Positions 1-8,377 of a stretch of 64,000 bases of DNA are shown piece after piece. The stretch comes from Paracoccus chinensis (GTDB lineage: Bacteria > Pseudomonadota > Alphaproteobacteria > Rhodobacterales > Rhodobacteraceae). The stretch is from assembly GCF_900102885.1 (NCBI RefSeq), contig NZ_FNGE01000001.1, positions 186,001-250,000 on the forward strand, written 5' to 3'. Under the pieces are notes generated by a model. That model was not told where the DNA came from, did no database searches, and saw only the letters and a program-made list of their open reading frames with translations. Position 1 is the stretch's first letter; each line of letters begins with the position of its first letter. The position numbers were made by a program, and so were the translations under genes.

Positions 1-117
1 CTGCATCGCCGCCGGCTGGTGCGCCGCTCGGCCGTGCTGCGGACGCTGGCCGCCTGGGTGGTGACGCTGCCCGCCGCGGGGGCGTTGGCCGCCGTCATCG
101 CCCGGGTGATCGCCTGA
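1..117 (+). CDS. C-terminal end of a probable inorganic phosphate transporter (PiT family)
   Basis: Only the last 38 codons are inside the window, in frame 1, ending with TGA. The visible residues are a basic stretch (RRRLVRRSAVLRT) followed by a hydrophobic helix with the string AWVVTLPAA. That pattern resembles the last membrane helix of PiT-type low-affinity phosphate permeases, where a W-x-x-TLP motif is common near the C-terminus. The family call rests on this short tail and is tentative; any multi-pass membrane protein with a similar last helix would fit. The gene is convergent with the small Lrp-type gene, only 5 bp from its stop codon. Confidence 0.5.
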   Translation: MHRRRLVRRSAVLRTLAAWVVTLPAAGALAAVIARVIA

Positions 118-122
118 CGCCC

Positions 123-359
123 TCAGAAGGCGCGGAAGGTCATCGTGGTCAGCGTGCGGTTGATGCCGGGGATGTCGAACAGCCGTTCGGACAGGTAATG
201 GCCCACGTCCTGGTCCTCGGGGACATACACCTTGGCCAGCAGGTCGTATTCGCCCGAGGTCGAGTAAAGCTCGCTCACGACCTCGCGGTCGTAGATGGCA
301 TCGGCGACCTCATAGGTCTTGCCGGGGGTGCAGCGGAACTGGACAAAGACGGGACGCAT
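123..359 (-). CDS. Stand-alone Lrp/AsnC ligand-binding (RAM) domain protein
   Basis: This 78-residue protein covers only the C-terminal regulation-of-amino-acid-metabolism (RAM) domain of Lrp/AsnC regulators. It reads as an alternating strand/helix ferredoxin-like fold, with the typical GEYDLLAKVYV strand and a closing PGINRTLTTMTF segment. Full Lrp proteins are about 150 residues and carry an N-terminal helix-turn-helix, which is absent here, so it cannot bind DNA in the usual way. Such stand-alone domains are known and may modulate full-length Lrp proteins or sense amino acids; which of these applies here is not known. It lies 30 bp downstream of the MATE gene on the same strand and may be cotranscribed with it. 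Confidence 0.85.
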   Translation of the reverse strand: MRPVFVQFRCTPGKTYEVADAIYDREVVSELYSTSGEYDLLAKVYVPEDQDVGHYLSERLFDIPGINRTLTTMTFRAF

Positions 360-389
360 GGGAACCTCGCAGGAAGGGCGCGGGCCAGT

Positions 390-1763
390 CTAGCGGGCTT
401 GCGGCGCGCGGGCCAGAGCGGCGCCCTGCGCGCCCGCCCAGCGCCAGAAGCGCGACATCAGCAGCCCGGCCGCCGCCGTCAGCCCGAGAAGCAGCCCCAG
501 CCACAGGCCTTGCGGCCCCATGCCCAGCGGGAAAGCCAGCAGCCAGCCCGCGGGCAGGCCGATCAGCCAATAGCTGACCACCGCCAGCACCATCGGCACG
601 CGGGTGTCCTGCACGCCCCGCAGCAGCCCCAGCGCGATGGCCTGCATCGCGTCCGCCAGCTGGAACAGCCCGGCGTAAAGCATCAGCGAGGCCGCCAGCG
701 CGACGATCACCGGCGCCTTCGGATCGGCGGGGTTGAGGTAAAGCCCGGTCAGCGTCTCGGGGATGGCAAGGAAGGCCGCCATCGGGATCAGGGCGAAGCC
801 TGCCGACAGCAGGATCGCCGCGATGGCGGCCAGCCGCATCCCTTGCGCGTCGCCGGTTCCATGCGCCGTCCCCACGCGGATCGTGGCGGCGTTGGAGATC
901 CCCAGGTGGACCATGAAGGTCAGCCCCGCGATCTGCAGGGCAATGCCATGGGCGGCCAGCGGCTCGGCCCCGAACCAGCCCATCAGGACATTGGCGCCGG
1001 TGAACATCCCCGTTTCCGCCACCAGGGTCAGCCCGATCGGCAGCCCTAGCGCGAAGACTGACCGGAAGGCCGCCCAGTCAGGCCGCCAGAGCCGCTGGAA
1101 CAGGCGGTACTGCCGCCCCTCGGGCGCCCAGGCGGCGCAGGCGGCAAGTGCCGCAAGCTGCAGCCAGTTCACCGCGAGGCTGGCGATGCCGGAGCCGCGC
1201 ACGCCCAGCTCCGGCAGGCCCCAGTGGCCGAAGATCAGCAGCCAGTTGAACAGGGCGTTGACCGGCAGTCCGACCACGTTGATGACAAGCGCCAGGTTGG
1301 GCCGCCCCAGCGCCGCGAGATAGCTGTTCAGCACCATCCCCGCCAGCACGGCGGGCATCGCCGGGATCATCACCCGCAGCCATTCCTGCCCCAGCGCGGC
1401 GACCCGGGGTTCCTGCCCCAAGGCCGACAGGATCGGTCCCGACCACCACAGAAGCGGCACGATCAGCAGGGAGTGCAGGACCGACAGCCACAGCGCCATG
1501 CGCGTCGCCCGCCGCAGCTCGGCCGCGTCATCCCGCGCGCGGGCATTGGCGATCACCCCCATGACGCCCAGCGCATAGCCGGACCCGAGCATGGTCAGGA
1601 TGAAGAAATACGAGGTCGCCAGCACCAGCGCCGCCAGCTCGTCGACGCCGTAGCGGCCGATCAGGATCGTGTCCGTCACCCCGATCAGCATCCGGCTGAC
1701 ATGGGTGCCGACCAGCGGCAGGCCGAGAAGGAATGTGGCGGTCAGGTGCGGGCGCAGGCTCAT
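390..1763 (-). CDS. MATE family efflux transporter
   Basis: A 457-residue inner-membrane protein with about 12 hydrophobic helices in two MatE-type halves, the length expected for the family. The start reads MSLRPHLTATFLLGLPLVG, with the GTHVSRMLIGVTDTILIG stretch typical of the first helices of NorM-like multidrug and toxin extrusion proteins. These use a sodium or proton gradient to export cationic drugs and metabolites; the substrate cannot be read from sequence. The gene is upstream of, and codirectional with, the small Lrp-type protein. Confidence 0.93.
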   Translation of the reverse strand: MSLRPHLTATFLLGLPLVGTHVSRMLIGVTDTILIGRYGVDELAALVLATSYFFILTMLGSGYALGVMGVIANARARDDAAELRRATRMALWLSVLHSLLIVPLLWWSGPILSALGQEPRVAALGQEWLRVMIPAMPAVLAGMVLNSYLAALGRPNLALVINVVGLPVNALFNWLLIFGHWGLPELGVRGSGIASLAVNWLQLAALAACAAWAPEGRQYRLFQRLWRPDWAAFRSVFALGLPIGLTLVAETGMFTGANVLMGWFGAEPLAAHGIALQIAGLTFMVHLGISNAATIRVGTAHGTGDAQGMRLAAIAAILLSAGFALIPMAAFLAIPETLTGLYLNPADPKAPVIVALAASLMLYAGLFQLADAMQAIALGLLRGVQDTRVPMVLAVVSYWLIGLPAGWLLAFPLGMGPQGLWLGLLLGLTAAAGLLMSRFWRWAGAQGAALARAPQAR

Positions 1764-1833
1764 GCCCTGCCCGTTACTCTCAATCAGGCGGCGCGGGAAG
1801 GCCGCGCCTGACTGCTCGCCCGGACCGTGCCGG

Positions 1834-2727
1834 TCAGTCCAGCCTCGCGGGCAGCGCCATTCCCCGCAGCGCCTCGGCGGTGGGCAGGGGGCGCTTGCCC
1901 TCGCGCTGGACCTCGGTGATCTCGACCGCGCCCTCGCCGCAGGCGACGACCAGCCCGCCCAGCACCTCGCCCGGCGCGCCCTGCCCCTCGGCCAGCCGCG
2001 AGCGCAGCAGCTTCAGACGCTCGCCCCCGGCCATGCACCAGGCGCCGGGAAAGGGCGACAGCCCCCGGATCAGCCGGTCCACCTCGGCGGCGGGCCGGGT
2101 CCAGTCGATCCGCGCCTCGGCCTTGTCGATCTTGGCGGCATAGGTCACGCCCTCGGCCGCCTGCGGCACGGCGGGCAGCGGCAACCGGTCCAGCACCTTC
2201 AGGATGAGGTCGGCACCCATCCCCGCCAGCCTATCGTGCAGGTCGGCCGTGGTGTCCTCGTCTCCGATCAGGGTGCGCGCTTCGGCCAGCACCGGCCCGG
2301 TATCCAGCCCCGCCTCCATCTGCATGATGGCGACGCCGGTCTCGGCATCCCCCGCCATCACCGCCCGATGGATCGGCGCCGCCCCACGCCAGCGCGGCAG
2401 CAGCGAGGCGTGGATGTTGAGGCACCCGAGCCGCGGCGCATCCAGCACCGGCTGCGGGAGGATCAGCCCATAGGCCACCACCACCGCCACATCAGCGCCA
2501 AGGGCCGCGAACTCCGCCTGCTCCTCGGCCCCCTTCAGCCGCACGGGGGTCCGCACCGGAATGCCCATCGCCTCCGCCGCTGCCTGCACCGGCGAGGGCC
2601 GGGGTTTCTGCCCCCGTCCCGCAGCCCTCGGCGGCTGCGAATAGACGCAGACGACCTCGTGCCGTGCGGCAATCGCCTGAAGCGCAGGAACCGAGAATTC
2701 GGGTGTCCCCATGAACACGACGCGCAT
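1834..2727 (-). CDS. fmt: Methionyl-tRNA formyltransferase
   Basis: Transfers a formyl group from 10-formyl-THF to initiator Met-tRNA in the cytoplasm. The 297-residue protein starts with the family hallmark [13 protein letters not shown]. It has the catalytic stretch [16 protein letters not shown] near residues 104-119 and the GLDTGP aspartate near residue 142, equivalent to the Asn-His-Asp catalytic set of E. coli Fmt. I chose the ATG at 2727 over a GTG one codon upstream because a purine-rich ribosome binding site (GGGGAG) lies about 6 bases before it. It is the last gene of the def, def-like, fmt operon. The gap to the def-like gene contains an intergenic repeat. Confidence 0.96.
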   Translation of the reverse strand: MRVVFMGTPEFSVPALQAIAARHEVVCVYSQPPRAAGRGQKPRPSPVQAAAEAMGIPVRTPVRLKGAEEQAEFAALGADVAVVVAYGLILPQPVLDAPRLGCLNIHASLLPRWRGAAPIHRAVMAGDAETGVAIMQMEAGLDTGPVLAEARTLIGDEDTTADLHDRLAGMGADLILKVLDRLPLPAVPQAAEGVTYAAKIDKAEARIDWTRPAAEVDRLIRGLSPFPGAWCMAGGERLKLLRSRLAEGQGAPGEVLGGLVVACGEGAVEITEVQREGKRPLPTAEALRGMALPARLD

Positions 2728-2740
2728 CACCCGCTCCCCT

Positions 2741-2808
2741 CTTTTCCTCTTCGTGAAAATATCCCGGAATTGTCGTATACGACGATGGGGCAGAGCCCCG
2801 GTCCGGCG
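2741..2808. repeat. Intergenic repeat, type B copy 1
   Basis: On the plus strand this reads a pyrimidine-rich CTCTTCG start, then the core AATATCCCGG, the near-palindrome GTCGTATACGAC, and a GGGGCAGAGCCCC hairpin ending in GGTCCGGC. The same order occurs at 59199-59262, and a related form occurs at 5743-5804 and 54173-54232. Here it fills most of the 85-bp gap between the def-like gene and fmt. Confidence 0.8.
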
Positions 2809-2812
2809 CGTC

Positions 2813-3313
2813 TCACCTGCGCGCCAGCTTCGCCGCTTTGGCCACCAGCATCCGCCGCTTCAGGGGTGACAGGCGGTCCACGTAGACCCGCCCGTCCAGA
2901 TGGTCGATCTGGTGCTGCACGCTCGTCGCCCACAGGCCCACGAAGTCCCGCTCCTCGACCTCGCCCGCCGCGTTGAGGAACCGCACCGTCACCGCCCGCG
3001 GCCGCTCGATCACTGCCGAGACGCCCGGCAGGTTGGGTGAGGCCTCCTCGTGCGACCGCATCTTCACCGAGGCGTGCAGCACCTCGGGGTTCGCCATCCG
3101 CACCGCCTGCCCCCGCTGGTCCGAGGCATCCACGACCGCCAGCCGCAGCATCACGCCAATCTGCGGCGCGGCCAGGCCCACGCCGGGCATCGCCTCCATC
3201 GTGTCGATCATGTCGTCCCAGATCGCGCGGATCTCGTCCGTGACCGCCTCGACGGCTGCTGCGGGCGTGTGCAGCCGCCGGTCGGCATAGGGGATGAAGG
3301 GCCGGACCGCCAT
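2813..3313 (-). CDS. Peptide deformylase paralogue with degraded active site
   Basis: A 166-residue member of the peptide deformylase family (the usual length), directly after def with a TGA-ATG junction and before fmt. Motif 1, GVGLAAPQ (residues 44-51), is intact. In motif 2, where true deformylases have EGCLS with a metal-binding Cys, this protein reads EASPN, placing Ser near residue 92. In motif 3 the expected HExDH reads HQIDH (residues 134-138), so the catalytic Glu is Gln while both metal-binding His remain. By family knowledge it should be inactive or very weak as a deformylase. It may be a regulatory or ribosome-associated paralogue. Automatic pipelines would probably call it def. 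Confidence 0.85.
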   Translation of the reverse strand: MAVRPFIPYADRRLHTPAAAVEAVTDEIRAIWDDMIDTMEAMPGVGLAAPQIGVMLRLAVVDASDQRGQAVRMANPEVLHASVKMRSHEEASPNLPGVSAVIERPRAVTVRFLNAAGEVEERDFVGLWATSVQHQIDHLDGRVYVDRLSPLKRRMLVAKAAKLARR

Positions 3314-3832
3314 TCAGGCCCGCGCCATCTCGCGCTTCATCTTGGTCATGCGGCGCGAAATCATCTGCCGCTTCATCGGCCCGATATGATCGATGAAGAG
3401 CTTCCCGTTCAGGTGGTCCAGCTCATGCTGCGCGCAGGTGGCCCAGAGCCCGTCGAAGTCGCGCTCGTGCACCTTGCCATCGAGGCCCGTCCAGCGCATC
3501 CGCACCTCGGCCGGGCGCGTGACCTCGGCATATTGCTCGGGGAAGGACAGGCAGCCCTCCTCATAGGTGTTCAGCGCCTCGGACGTGCCCACGATCTCGG
3601 GGTCCACCATGACCAGCGGCGCGCGGGGCGCGTCGGGGTCCTTGGTGCAGTCCATGACAAAGAGGCGTTGCAGCACGCCCACCTGCGGCGCGGCCAGGCC
3701 CACGCCCGGCGCGGCATACATGGTGGCCAGCATCTCGTCGGCCAGAGCCTCGATCTCGGGCGTGATCCGGCCCACGGGGTCGCAGAGCTTCTTCAGCCGG
3801 GGATCGGGGAACAAAAGGATGGGGCGCGTCAT
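3314..3832 (-). CDS. def: Peptide deformylase
   Basis: Removes the N-formyl group from nascent proteins using a metal ion. All three signatures are present: GVGLAAPQ (residues 43-50), EGCLS with ligand Cys94, and HELDH (136-140) with His136, catalytic Glu137 and His140. I chose the start MTRPILLFPDPRL at 3832, giving 172 residues, because it matches the family N-terminus. The frame is open further upstream, but that extension has no family resemblance and would overlap the divergent lyase gene. First gene of the def, def-like, fmt operon, so formylation and deformylation are encoded together. Confidence 0.96.
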   Translation of the reverse strand: MTRPILLFPDPRLKKLCDPVGRITPEIEALADEMLATMYAAPGVGLAAPQVGVLQRLFVMDCTKDPDAPRAPLVMVDPEIVGTSEALNTYEEGCLSFPEQYAEVTRPAEVRMRWTGLDGKVHERDFDGLWATCAQHELDHLNGKLFIDHIGPMKRQMISRRMTKMKREMARA

Positions 3833-3908
3833 GGCCCTCGCACATAGGACAAGCCTTTCCGCCGCGCAACAAGCCGCTATGGTCGGGGCGCGTGACAGGA
3901 GACCTCCG

Positions 3909-5111
3909 ATGAACAGACCCGACCGCTTCGCCGCCCCCGACTTCGACCACGCCATCGAGCGCCGGGGCACGATGTGCAACAAGTGGGACGACATGGCCGG
4001 GGTCTTCGGGCTGGACGCGCCCGACGCCCTGCCGATGTGGGTCGCCGACATGGACTTCGCCGCGCCCGCAGGCGTCCGCCGCGCGCTGGAGGCGACGGTC
4101 GCCCATGGCGTCTACGGCTATCCGGGCGTGAACGAACCCTATCTCGACGCGATCCGCTGGTGGATGCAGACCCGGCACGGGTGGCAGGTCGAGCGTGATC
4201 ACATCCTCTCGGTCCACGGACTCGTCAACGGCACGGCGCTGGCGGTGGACGCCTTCACCGCGCCGGGCGACGCGGTGGCGCTGATGACGCCCGTCTACCA
4301 CGCCTTCGCCCGCGTCATCAAAGCCGCAGGCCGCACCGTGACGGAACTGCCGCTGGCGGTCTGTGACGCCCAGTATGCGCTGGACTGGAACGGCTGGGAA
4401 AGCCGCCTGACGGGCCGAGAACGGATGCTGATCCTCTGCTCCCCCCACAACCCCGGCGGCCGGGTCTGGAGGGCCGAAGAATTGCGCGAGATCGCCGGTT
4501 TCTGCCGCGCCCGCGACCTGATCCTCGTCTCGGACGAGATCCATCACGACCTCGTCCTGCCCGGAGGTCCCCGCCACACTGTCACGGCACTGGCCGCGCC
4601 CGAGATCGCGGACCGGCTGGTGACGCTGACGGCCGCCACCAAGACCTTCAACATCGCGGGCGCGCACTTGGGCAACGCGATCATTGCCGATGATACCCTG
4701 CGCGACCGGTACAAGGCGCGGATGATGGCGCTGGGCATCTCGCCCGGCCTTTTCGGCCTGCCGATGGTGACGGCGGCCTATTCGCCCGAGGGCGCTGCCT
4801 GGGTGGATGCGCTGGTCGATTACATCGCCGGCAACGCCCGCATCTTCGACGAGGCCGTCAACGCCATCCCCGGCGCGCGGTCCATGCCCCTGCAGGCGAC
4901 CTATCTCGCTTGGGTCGATTTCACCGGCACGGGGATGGAGCCGGCAGAAATCCACCGCCGCATCGAGCAGGGCGCCCAGATTGCGGCCAACCACGGCGAA
5001 AGCTTCGGCCTGGGCGGCGCGGGTCACATGCGCTTCAATCTCGCCACGCCCCGCGCGCGGGTGGCCGAGGCCGCGTCCCGTCTGCGCGAGGCCTTCGCCG
5101 ACCTGCAATGA
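3909..5111 (+). CDS. PatB/MalY-type PLP-dependent C-S lyase (putative cystathionine beta-lyase)
   Basis: A 400-residue fold-type I aminotransferase-like enzyme. The early PMWVADMDF motif is characteristic of the MalY/PatB branch. Other landmarks are SPHNPGGRVW, the VSDEIHHDLV cofactor Asp, and TAATKTFNIAGAH, whose Lys (about residue 245) should bind PLP. Members cleave cystathionine or cysteine conjugates to pyruvate, ammonia and a thiol, feeding methionine synthesis. The start follows AGGAGACCTCCG and gives a full-length family protein. It diverges from def with a 76-bp gap. Its stop overlaps the next gene's start (ATGA), so the two are probably translationally coupled. The exact substrate is not readable. 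Confidence 0.88.
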   Translation: MNRPDRFAAPDFDHAIERRGTMCNKWDDMAGVFGLDAPDALPMWVADMDFAAPAGVRRALEATVAHGVYGYPGVNEPYLDAIRWWMQTRHGWQVERDHILSVHGLVNGTALAVDAFTAPGDAVALMTPVYHAFARVIKAAGRTVTELPLAVCDAQYALDWNGWESRLTGRERMLILCSPHNPGGRVWRAEELREIAGFCRARDLILVSDEIHHDLVLPGGPRHTVTALAAPEIADRLVTLTAATKTFNIAGAHLGNAIIADDTLRDRYKARMMALGISPGLFGLPMVTAAYSPEGAAWVDALVDYIAGNARIFDEAVNAIPGARSMPLQATYLAWVDFTGTGMEPAEIHRRIEQGAQIAANHGESFGLGGAGHMRFNLATPRARVAEAASRLREAFADLQ

Positions 5112-5731
5112 GGCCGCTGCGCATGGCCGCGCTGGGGGCGGTGGCGCTGGCCGGGTGGTTCGCCTGGACCGGCGGCATCCCCCTGCCGCTGCCGCTGCCG
5201 CTGCCACCCACCCTGCCCTTGCCGGTGCCGCCTCCGGCCACGAACATCCCGATCCCGCGGCCGCCGCGCCTGCCCGAGATCCGCATCCCCCAGCCTGCAC
5301 CGGCAATCACAAGCCCGGTCGAGCGCATCCTGGTCGAGAAATCCGCCCGCCGGATGACCATCTTCCAGCGCGACGGCAACCCGCGCGTGATGTCCATCGC
5401 TCTGGGCTTCGCGCCGGAGGGCGACAAGGTGCAGCAGGGCGACGGCAAGACCCCCGAGGGCATCTTCACCGTGGACCGGCTGAACGACCGCAGCAGCTTC
5501 ACCCTGTCGCTGGGCCTCGACTACCCGCGCCCCGAGGACCGCGCCCGAGCGAGCGCAGAAGGCGTCGATCCCGGGGGCGACATCATGATCCACGGCCAGC
5601 CCAACCAGGTCGATGAGGGTTTCAAGGTCAGAGGCGACTGGACCGCCGGCTGCATCGCCGTCACCAACCCCGAAATCCGCGAGCTTTTCGCCCATACGCC
5701 CATCGGCACCGAGGTCGAGATCAGGCCCTGA
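5108..5731 (+). CDS. L,D-transpeptidase (YkuD domain)
   Basis: A secreted or membrane-anchored peptidoglycan cross-linking enzyme of 207 residues. A short N-terminal hydrophobic segment (MAALGAVALAGWFAW) acts as signal or anchor. It is followed by a proline-rich linker (PLPLPLPLPPTLPLP and more) to about residue 65, then the YkuD catalytic domain. The active-site signature is visible as IHGQP with His at about 162 and DWTAGCIAV with the nucleophilic Cys at about 182. These enzymes make 3-3 cross-links or attach proteins to peptidoglycan. It overlaps the upstream lyase gene by 4 bp. It could also start at an internal ATG five codons later. Confidence 0.9.
   Translation: MRPLRMAALGAVALAGWFAWTGGIPLPLPLPLPPTLPLPVPPPATNIPIPRPPRLPEIRIPQPAPAITSPVERILVEKSARRMTIFQRDGNPRVMSIALGFAPEGDKVQQGDGKTPEGIFTVDRLNDRSSFTLSLGLDYPRPEDRARASAEGVDPGGDIMIHGQPNQVDEGFKVRGDWTAGCIAVTNPEIRELFAHTPIGTEVEIRP
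5183..5205 (+). repeat. Hexanucleotide repeat coding PLPLPLPL in the L,D-transpeptidase
   Basis: CTGCCG is repeated about 3.5 times in a row inside the gene, encoding the Leu-Pro part of the linker. Slippage would change linker length by two residues per unit without a frameshift, so length differences between strains would not inactivate the enzyme. Confidence 0.6.
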
Positions 5732-5742
5732 GCGCGCCTCGG

Positions 5743-5804
5743 CGTCTTTCTTCTTTGTCCAAATATCCCGGGGGAGCCCGCAGGGCGGGGGCAGAGCCCC
5801 CACT
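5743..5804. repeat. Intergenic repeat, type A copy 1
   Basis: Plus-strand order: TCTTTCTTCTTTGTCC, core AAATATCCCGGGGGAGC, then GCAGGGCGGGGGCAGAGCCCCC, which can form a GGGGGC/GCCCCC hairpin. The same layout is at 54173-54232, and the AATATCCCGG core is shared with the type B copies. It fills the space between the convergent ends of the L,D-transpeptidase and hrpB, where a bidirectional terminator would be useful. The terminator role is inferred. Confidence 0.8.
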
Positions 5805-5806
5805 TC

Positions 5807-8230
5807 TCACGTCCCGCGCGGCTTGGCCCGCAGTGTCGGATCGGCGCTCGTGGGGTCCTCGGGCCAGGGATGGCGCGGATAGCGCCCGCGCATGTCCTTG
5901 CGCACATCGGCATAGCCCCCGGCCCAGAAACCCGGCAGGTCGGTCGTCAACGCGATGGGCTTGCCACCCGGCGACAGCATCTGGATGCGCAGGGGGCGGC
6001 TGCCCGCCGTGGGGTGGCGGGTGACGCCGAACAGCTCCTGCAGCCTGGCCTCGATGGTGGGCGTCTCGGCATCGTAGTCGATGGGAATGCGGCGGCCGAG
6101 CGGCGAGACAAAAGCTGCGGGCGCCGCCTCGTCCAGCCACCGCTGGCCGTCCCAGCCGATTAGCGCCTTCAACGGCTCGGTCAGGTCCAGCGACCGCAGG
6201 TCGGCGCTCGTGCGGGCCTTTCCCAGCCAAGGCAGCAGCCAGCCAGGATCTGCCAGCAGCGCCGCGTCGGACACATCCGGCATCCCTTCCACCAGCGCGA
6301 TCCTCGCCCGCAGTCGCCGGGCAGCAGGCGACCAAGGCAGGCCGAGGTCGCGCAGGCCCTCCCACGCCGCAAGCGCCACCGCCTCGGGGTCGGGATCGTC
6401 CAGTGCCCGATCGGACAGAACCAGCGCCTCCAGCCGCTCCTGCCGCCGCGCAAGCACCCGGCCGTCGCGGCGGGACCACTCGACCACCTCAACCACCTCG
6501 ATCCGTTCGGCGTAGAGCGCCCGCAGGTCCGCCTCGTCCAGCGCAGCCGCCATCCGCACCCGCGCCTCGCGCGCATCGCCGTCGAGGTCGGTCGCCACGA
6601 TCAGCCGCTGCCCGCCCAAAGGATCACCTTCGGCCAGCACCGCGCCCTTGCCGCCGGACAGGACATAGCGCGGCGCATCCCCCTTGCGGCGCAGACCGAT
6701 GCGGTCAGGGTAGGCCAGCGCCGCCATCTCACCCAGGCTCATCGGGGGCGCGTCGGGCGCGAGGCGGCGCAGGCGGCGTCCTTCCGCACGGATGCGTTCC
6801 ACCGTGCCGCGGTCGGCGGGCCAGGGGTGGCGCTCGGCATAGGCGCGGGGATCGCGGATGGCCTGAAGCCGCAGCGACAGGTCGGCGGGCGCCCCCCGGA
6901 TCGGGTCGCGCTCGGCCATCAGCGCGGCAAGGTCCGCCGCCTCGCGCCCGGCCCTCAGCAGCATGTGCCCGAGGCGCGGATGCAACGGCAGCGCGGCCAG
7001 CGCCCGGCCATGCGGGGTGATCCGGCCGTCCTTCAGCGCGCCCAAGGCTTCCAGAAGCGCCCGCGCCTCGGCCAGCGCGGCAGTGGGGGGTGGGGTCAGG
7101 AAGGCCAGCCCCTCCTCGGAACCCCAGGCCGCCAGTTCCAGGGCAAGCCCCGCCAGATCGGCGGTGGCGATCTCGGGCGGGGCGAAAGCGGGCAGGCTCC
7201 CCTCCTCGGCCCGCGCCCACATGCGATAGCAGATGCCCGGCGCGATCCGGCCCGCGCGGCCACGCCGCTGCTCGGCTTCGGCGCGGCTGACGCGCTCCGT
7301 CACCAGCCGCGTCATGCCGGAGCCGGGGTCGAACCGCGCCCGCCGCGCCCTCCCTGCGTCCACCACCACCCGCACGCCCGGGATCGTCAGCGAGGTTTCC
7401 GCGATCGAAGTCGCCAGCACGATCCGCCTTCGCTCACCGGGCGGGGCCAGGGCGGCACGCTGCGCCGACAGCTCCATCGCGCCGTAAAGCGGCATCACCT
7501 CGGCGGGACCGTCCAGCATCGCGGCCACGCGGCGGATCTCGCCCTCGCCCGGCAGGAAGGCCAGGATCGTGCCGCCGGTCTCGCGTGTCTCAGACTCGGC
7601 CTCAGCGATCAGCCGGGCGGCCTCGGGGACCAGCCTTGCGCCCGCAGGCAAGGGCCGTTCGAGCCAGCGCGTTTCCACCGGAAAGGCCCGGCCCCGCGAG
7701 CGCACCACGGGCGCGTCGTCCAGCAGCGCCGCGACCGGTTCCGCGTCCAGCGTGGCCGACATCACCAGCACCGCCAAATCGGGCCGCAGCGCCGCGCGGC
7801 TTTCCCACACCAGCGCGAGCCCGAGGTCGGCGTTCAGGCTGCGCTCGTGGAACTCGTCGAAGATCACGCAGCCGGTGCCGGGCAGGTCGGGGTCGGACTG
7901 GATCATGCGCGTCAGGATCCCTTCCGTCACGACCTCGATCCGCGCCCCCGGCACCGCCTCGCCCCGGATGCGGTAGCCGACGGTCGCGCCCAAGGGTTCG
8001 CCCAGCGTCGAGGCCATCCGCTCGGCCGCGGCCCGGGCGGCCAGGCGGCGCGGCTCCAGCATGACGATGCGGCCGGGGATCAGGTCGAGCAGCGCCAGCG
8101 GCACCCGCGTCGTCTTGCCCGCGCCGGGCGGGGCCACCAGCACCGCACGGCCCTGTTCGGCCAAGGCCGCCCGCAACTCGGGGATTGCATCGTCGATGGG
8201 AAGGGCGTCGGGGGATCGGGCGTCGGTCAT
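5807..8230 (-). CDS. hrpB: ATP-dependent RNA helicase HrpB
   Basis: A DEAH-type helicase of 807 residues, the usual HrpB length. Walker A is PPGAGKTT (residues 34-41), the DEAH motif is the HrpB-typical DEFH (125-128) followed by ERS, and motif VI is visible as QRRGRAGR. The C-terminal half carries the HrpB-specific domain, ending in the FWAGGYADVRKDMRGRYP stretch seen in this family. I chose the start MTDARSPDALPIDD; an open extension of 12 codons upstream is unlikely because it approaches the divergent Mfd-like gene. Its physiological RNA substrate is poorly defined. Confidence 0.93.
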   Translation of the reverse strand: MTDARSPDALPIDDAIPELRAALAEQGRAVLVAPPGAGKTTRVPLALLDLIPGRIVMLEPRRLAARAAAERMASTLGEPLGATVGYRIRGEAVPGARIEVVTEGILTRMIQSDPDLPGTGCVIFDEFHERSLNADLGLALVWESRAALRPDLAVLVMSATLDAEPVAALLDDAPVVRSRGRAFPVETRWLERPLPAGARLVPEAARLIAEAESETRETGGTILAFLPGEGEIRRVAAMLDGPAEVMPLYGAMELSAQRAALAPPGERRRIVLATSIAETSLTIPGVRVVVDAGRARRARFDPGSGMTRLVTERVSRAEAEQRRGRAGRIAPGICYRMWARAEEGSLPAFAPPEIATADLAGLALELAAWGSEEGLAFLTPPPTAALAEARALLEALGALKDGRITPHGRALAALPLHPRLGHMLLRAGREAADLAALMAERDPIRGAPADLSLRLQAIRDPRAYAERHPWPADRGTVERIRAEGRRLRRLAPDAPPMSLGEMAALAYPDRIGLRRKGDAPRYVLSGGKGAVLAEGDPLGGQRLIVATDLDGDAREARVRMAAALDEADLRALYAERIEVVEVVEWSRRDGRVLARRQERLEALVLSDRALDDPDPEAVALAAWEGLRDLGLPWSPAARRLRARIALVEGMPDVSDAALLADPGWLLPWLGKARTSADLRSLDLTEPLKALIGWDGQRWLDEAAPAAFVSPLGRRIPIDYDAETPTIEARLQELFGVTRHPTAGSRPLRIQMLSPGGKPIALTTDLPGFWAGGYADVRKDMRGRYPRHPWPEDPTSADPTLRAKPRGT

Positions 8231-8377
8231 CGCCCTTGTCGTGGCCGAAAACGCGCGCGGCTGCAAACCTGCCGTCCGCGCCGGAACCGGCGCGCGCGAA
8301 TGTAGTTGAAGCTGACGCAGGAAGGGCCGGACACGGACCTGATTGCCTCCGGACCCGTTCCTTTGCCGAAAGCCATC

